Assembly: GCA_964350605.1 (NCBI GenBank)
Contig: CAYGKP010000161.1
Coordinates: 1 to 5,802, forward strand
Reading direction: 5' to 3'
From: CAYGKP01 sp964350605
GTDB taxonomy: Bacteria; Bacteroidota; Bacteroidia; Cytophagales; JAAEPT01
DNA: 5,802 nucleotides
This document shows positions 5,329-5,802 of the stretch, piece by piece. The translations under genes were made by a program, and so were the position numbers. The number at the start of each line of letters is the position of its first letter. Position 1 is the first letter of the stretch. The notes under the pieces were generated by a model, which saw only the letters and a list, made by a program, of their open reading frames with translations, did no database searches and had not been told where the DNA came from.

Positions 5329-5802
5329 ATGGCCCGTCTTTCGATGCCCCGCCGCCACCAGGAGGAAGATCCAGGCTTCGGCACCAAGTACTTCCGGCGT
5401 ACCAAACGCATCATCAATGCCAACGGCTCGTTCAATGTCGAACGTCGCGGCTTTGGCTGGAGTTTCGCCGATGCCTACATGTACCTGGTACGCATCGGTT
5501 GGACAAAGTTCCTGTTGATCGTGCTTGCTGCGTACGTGACGATCAATGCCTTTTTTGCCTTGCTCTATGTCCTGGTTGGTGTGGATCAGATCGGTGGGCA
5601 CCCGGGCATCGAAGGGGGGGAGTTCCTGTACTCGTTCTTCTTTTCGGTCCAGACCTTTACAACCGTAGGCTACGGAGGCATGTCGCCCACGGGCATCGGA
5701 GCCAATTTTGTGGCGGTATTCGAAGCCTTGATTGGGTTGATCGCTGTGGCGATGGCAACGGGTCTGTTGTTTGGACGGTTTGCGCGGCCGTCGGCGAAAG
5801 TG
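5329..5802 (+). CDS. Inward-rectifier (Kir/KirBac-type) potassium channel, 5' part
   Basis: An open frame of 158 codons from ATG 5329 runs off the right edge in frame, so the cytoplasmic C-terminal IRK domain (usually about 150 or more residues) lies outside the window. Visible parts in order: a charged N-terminus with GFGTKYFRR and INANGSFNVERRG (16-41), typical of Kir N-termini; an amphipathic slide helix (about 44-56); TM1 (57-84); a pore helix (98-110); the K+ selectivity filter T112-V-G-Y-G116 followed by GMSP; and TM2 (121-150) ending in LLFGRFARPSAKV, the Kir signature leading into the IRK domain. The pore-helix position that is Glu in Kir2.1 is Gln108, and the mid-TM2 rectification-controller region is non-polar (LIAVAMATG), suggesting weak polyamine or Mg2+ block; both are inferences. 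Met6 (5344) is an alternative start. No Shine-Dalgarno site is seen. A run of seven G (5614-5620) lies in the turret region. Confidence 0.93.
   Translation, partial: MARLSMPRRHQEEDPGFGTKYFRRTKRIINANGSFNVERRGFGWSFADAYMYLVRIGWTKFLLIVLAAYVTINAFFALLYVLVGVDQIGGHPGIEGGEFLYSFFFSVQTFTTVGYGGMSPTGIGANFVAVFEALIGLIAVAMATGLLFGRFARPSAKV

Noticed and set aside
1..5802. Defence, phage or mobile-element island; CRISPR; tRNA
   Set aside because: No integrase, transposase, direct-repeat array, tRNA-like fold or defence domain was found. The CPBP (Abi) relationship alone does not support a defence system.

Overview
The window is a compact, roughly 57% GC (estimated by eye) bacterial chromosomal segment with nine protein-coding genes, the last cut by the right edge. 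I see no RNA genes, mobile elements, CRISPR arrays or phage genes. A signal peptide plus an outer-membrane-type beta-barrel ending in Phe points to a Gram-negative (diderm) host. Shine-Dalgarno sites are weak or absent before most genes and the Kir channel is of the bacterial type. Together these would fit the PVC/Verrucomicrobia or Bacteroidota-Balneolota side of the tree better than enterobacteria, but this is a low-confidence inference.

Left block (35-3802, minus strand; read right to left): a 3-hydroxyacyl-CoA dehydrogenase (hbd-like) is followed after 24 bp by a CPBP-family membrane protein with degenerate protease motifs. After a 164-bp intergenic region come a signal-peptide-bearing ammonium transporter (amt) and, one base after its stop codon, an unrecognised small protein of about 80 residues. 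The slot where glnK (PII) often sits behind amt is therefore taken by an unrelated small gene.

Middle block (3818-4757): crcB (fluoride channel FluC) runs divergently from hbd with only 15 bp between the annotated starts, so the promoters must lie inside the opposite genes. A plausible imperfect terminator overlaps the end of crcB. It is followed by a divergent pair of small uncharacterised genes: a soluble 72-residue protein (minus) and a two-helix membrane protein of 73 residues with a very lysine-rich tail (plus). Their shared spacer carries a TATA-like core readable on both strands.

Right block (4779-5802): an eight-strand-type outer-membrane barrel protein (minus) is divergent, across 40 bp, from the 5' part of an inward-rectifier (Kir-type) potassium channel (plus), which runs off the window in frame at residue 158.

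Three unrelated ion or small-solute conduits (NH4+/NH3, F-, K+) lie within 5.8 kb, but on different strands and in different transcription units, so I read this as ordinary housekeeping neighbours and not as one system. I found no convincing new multi-gene system. The points most worth checking are the amt-coupled small gene together with the altered Amt tail, the CPBP protein lacking the usual di-glutamate, and the two small divergent genes.
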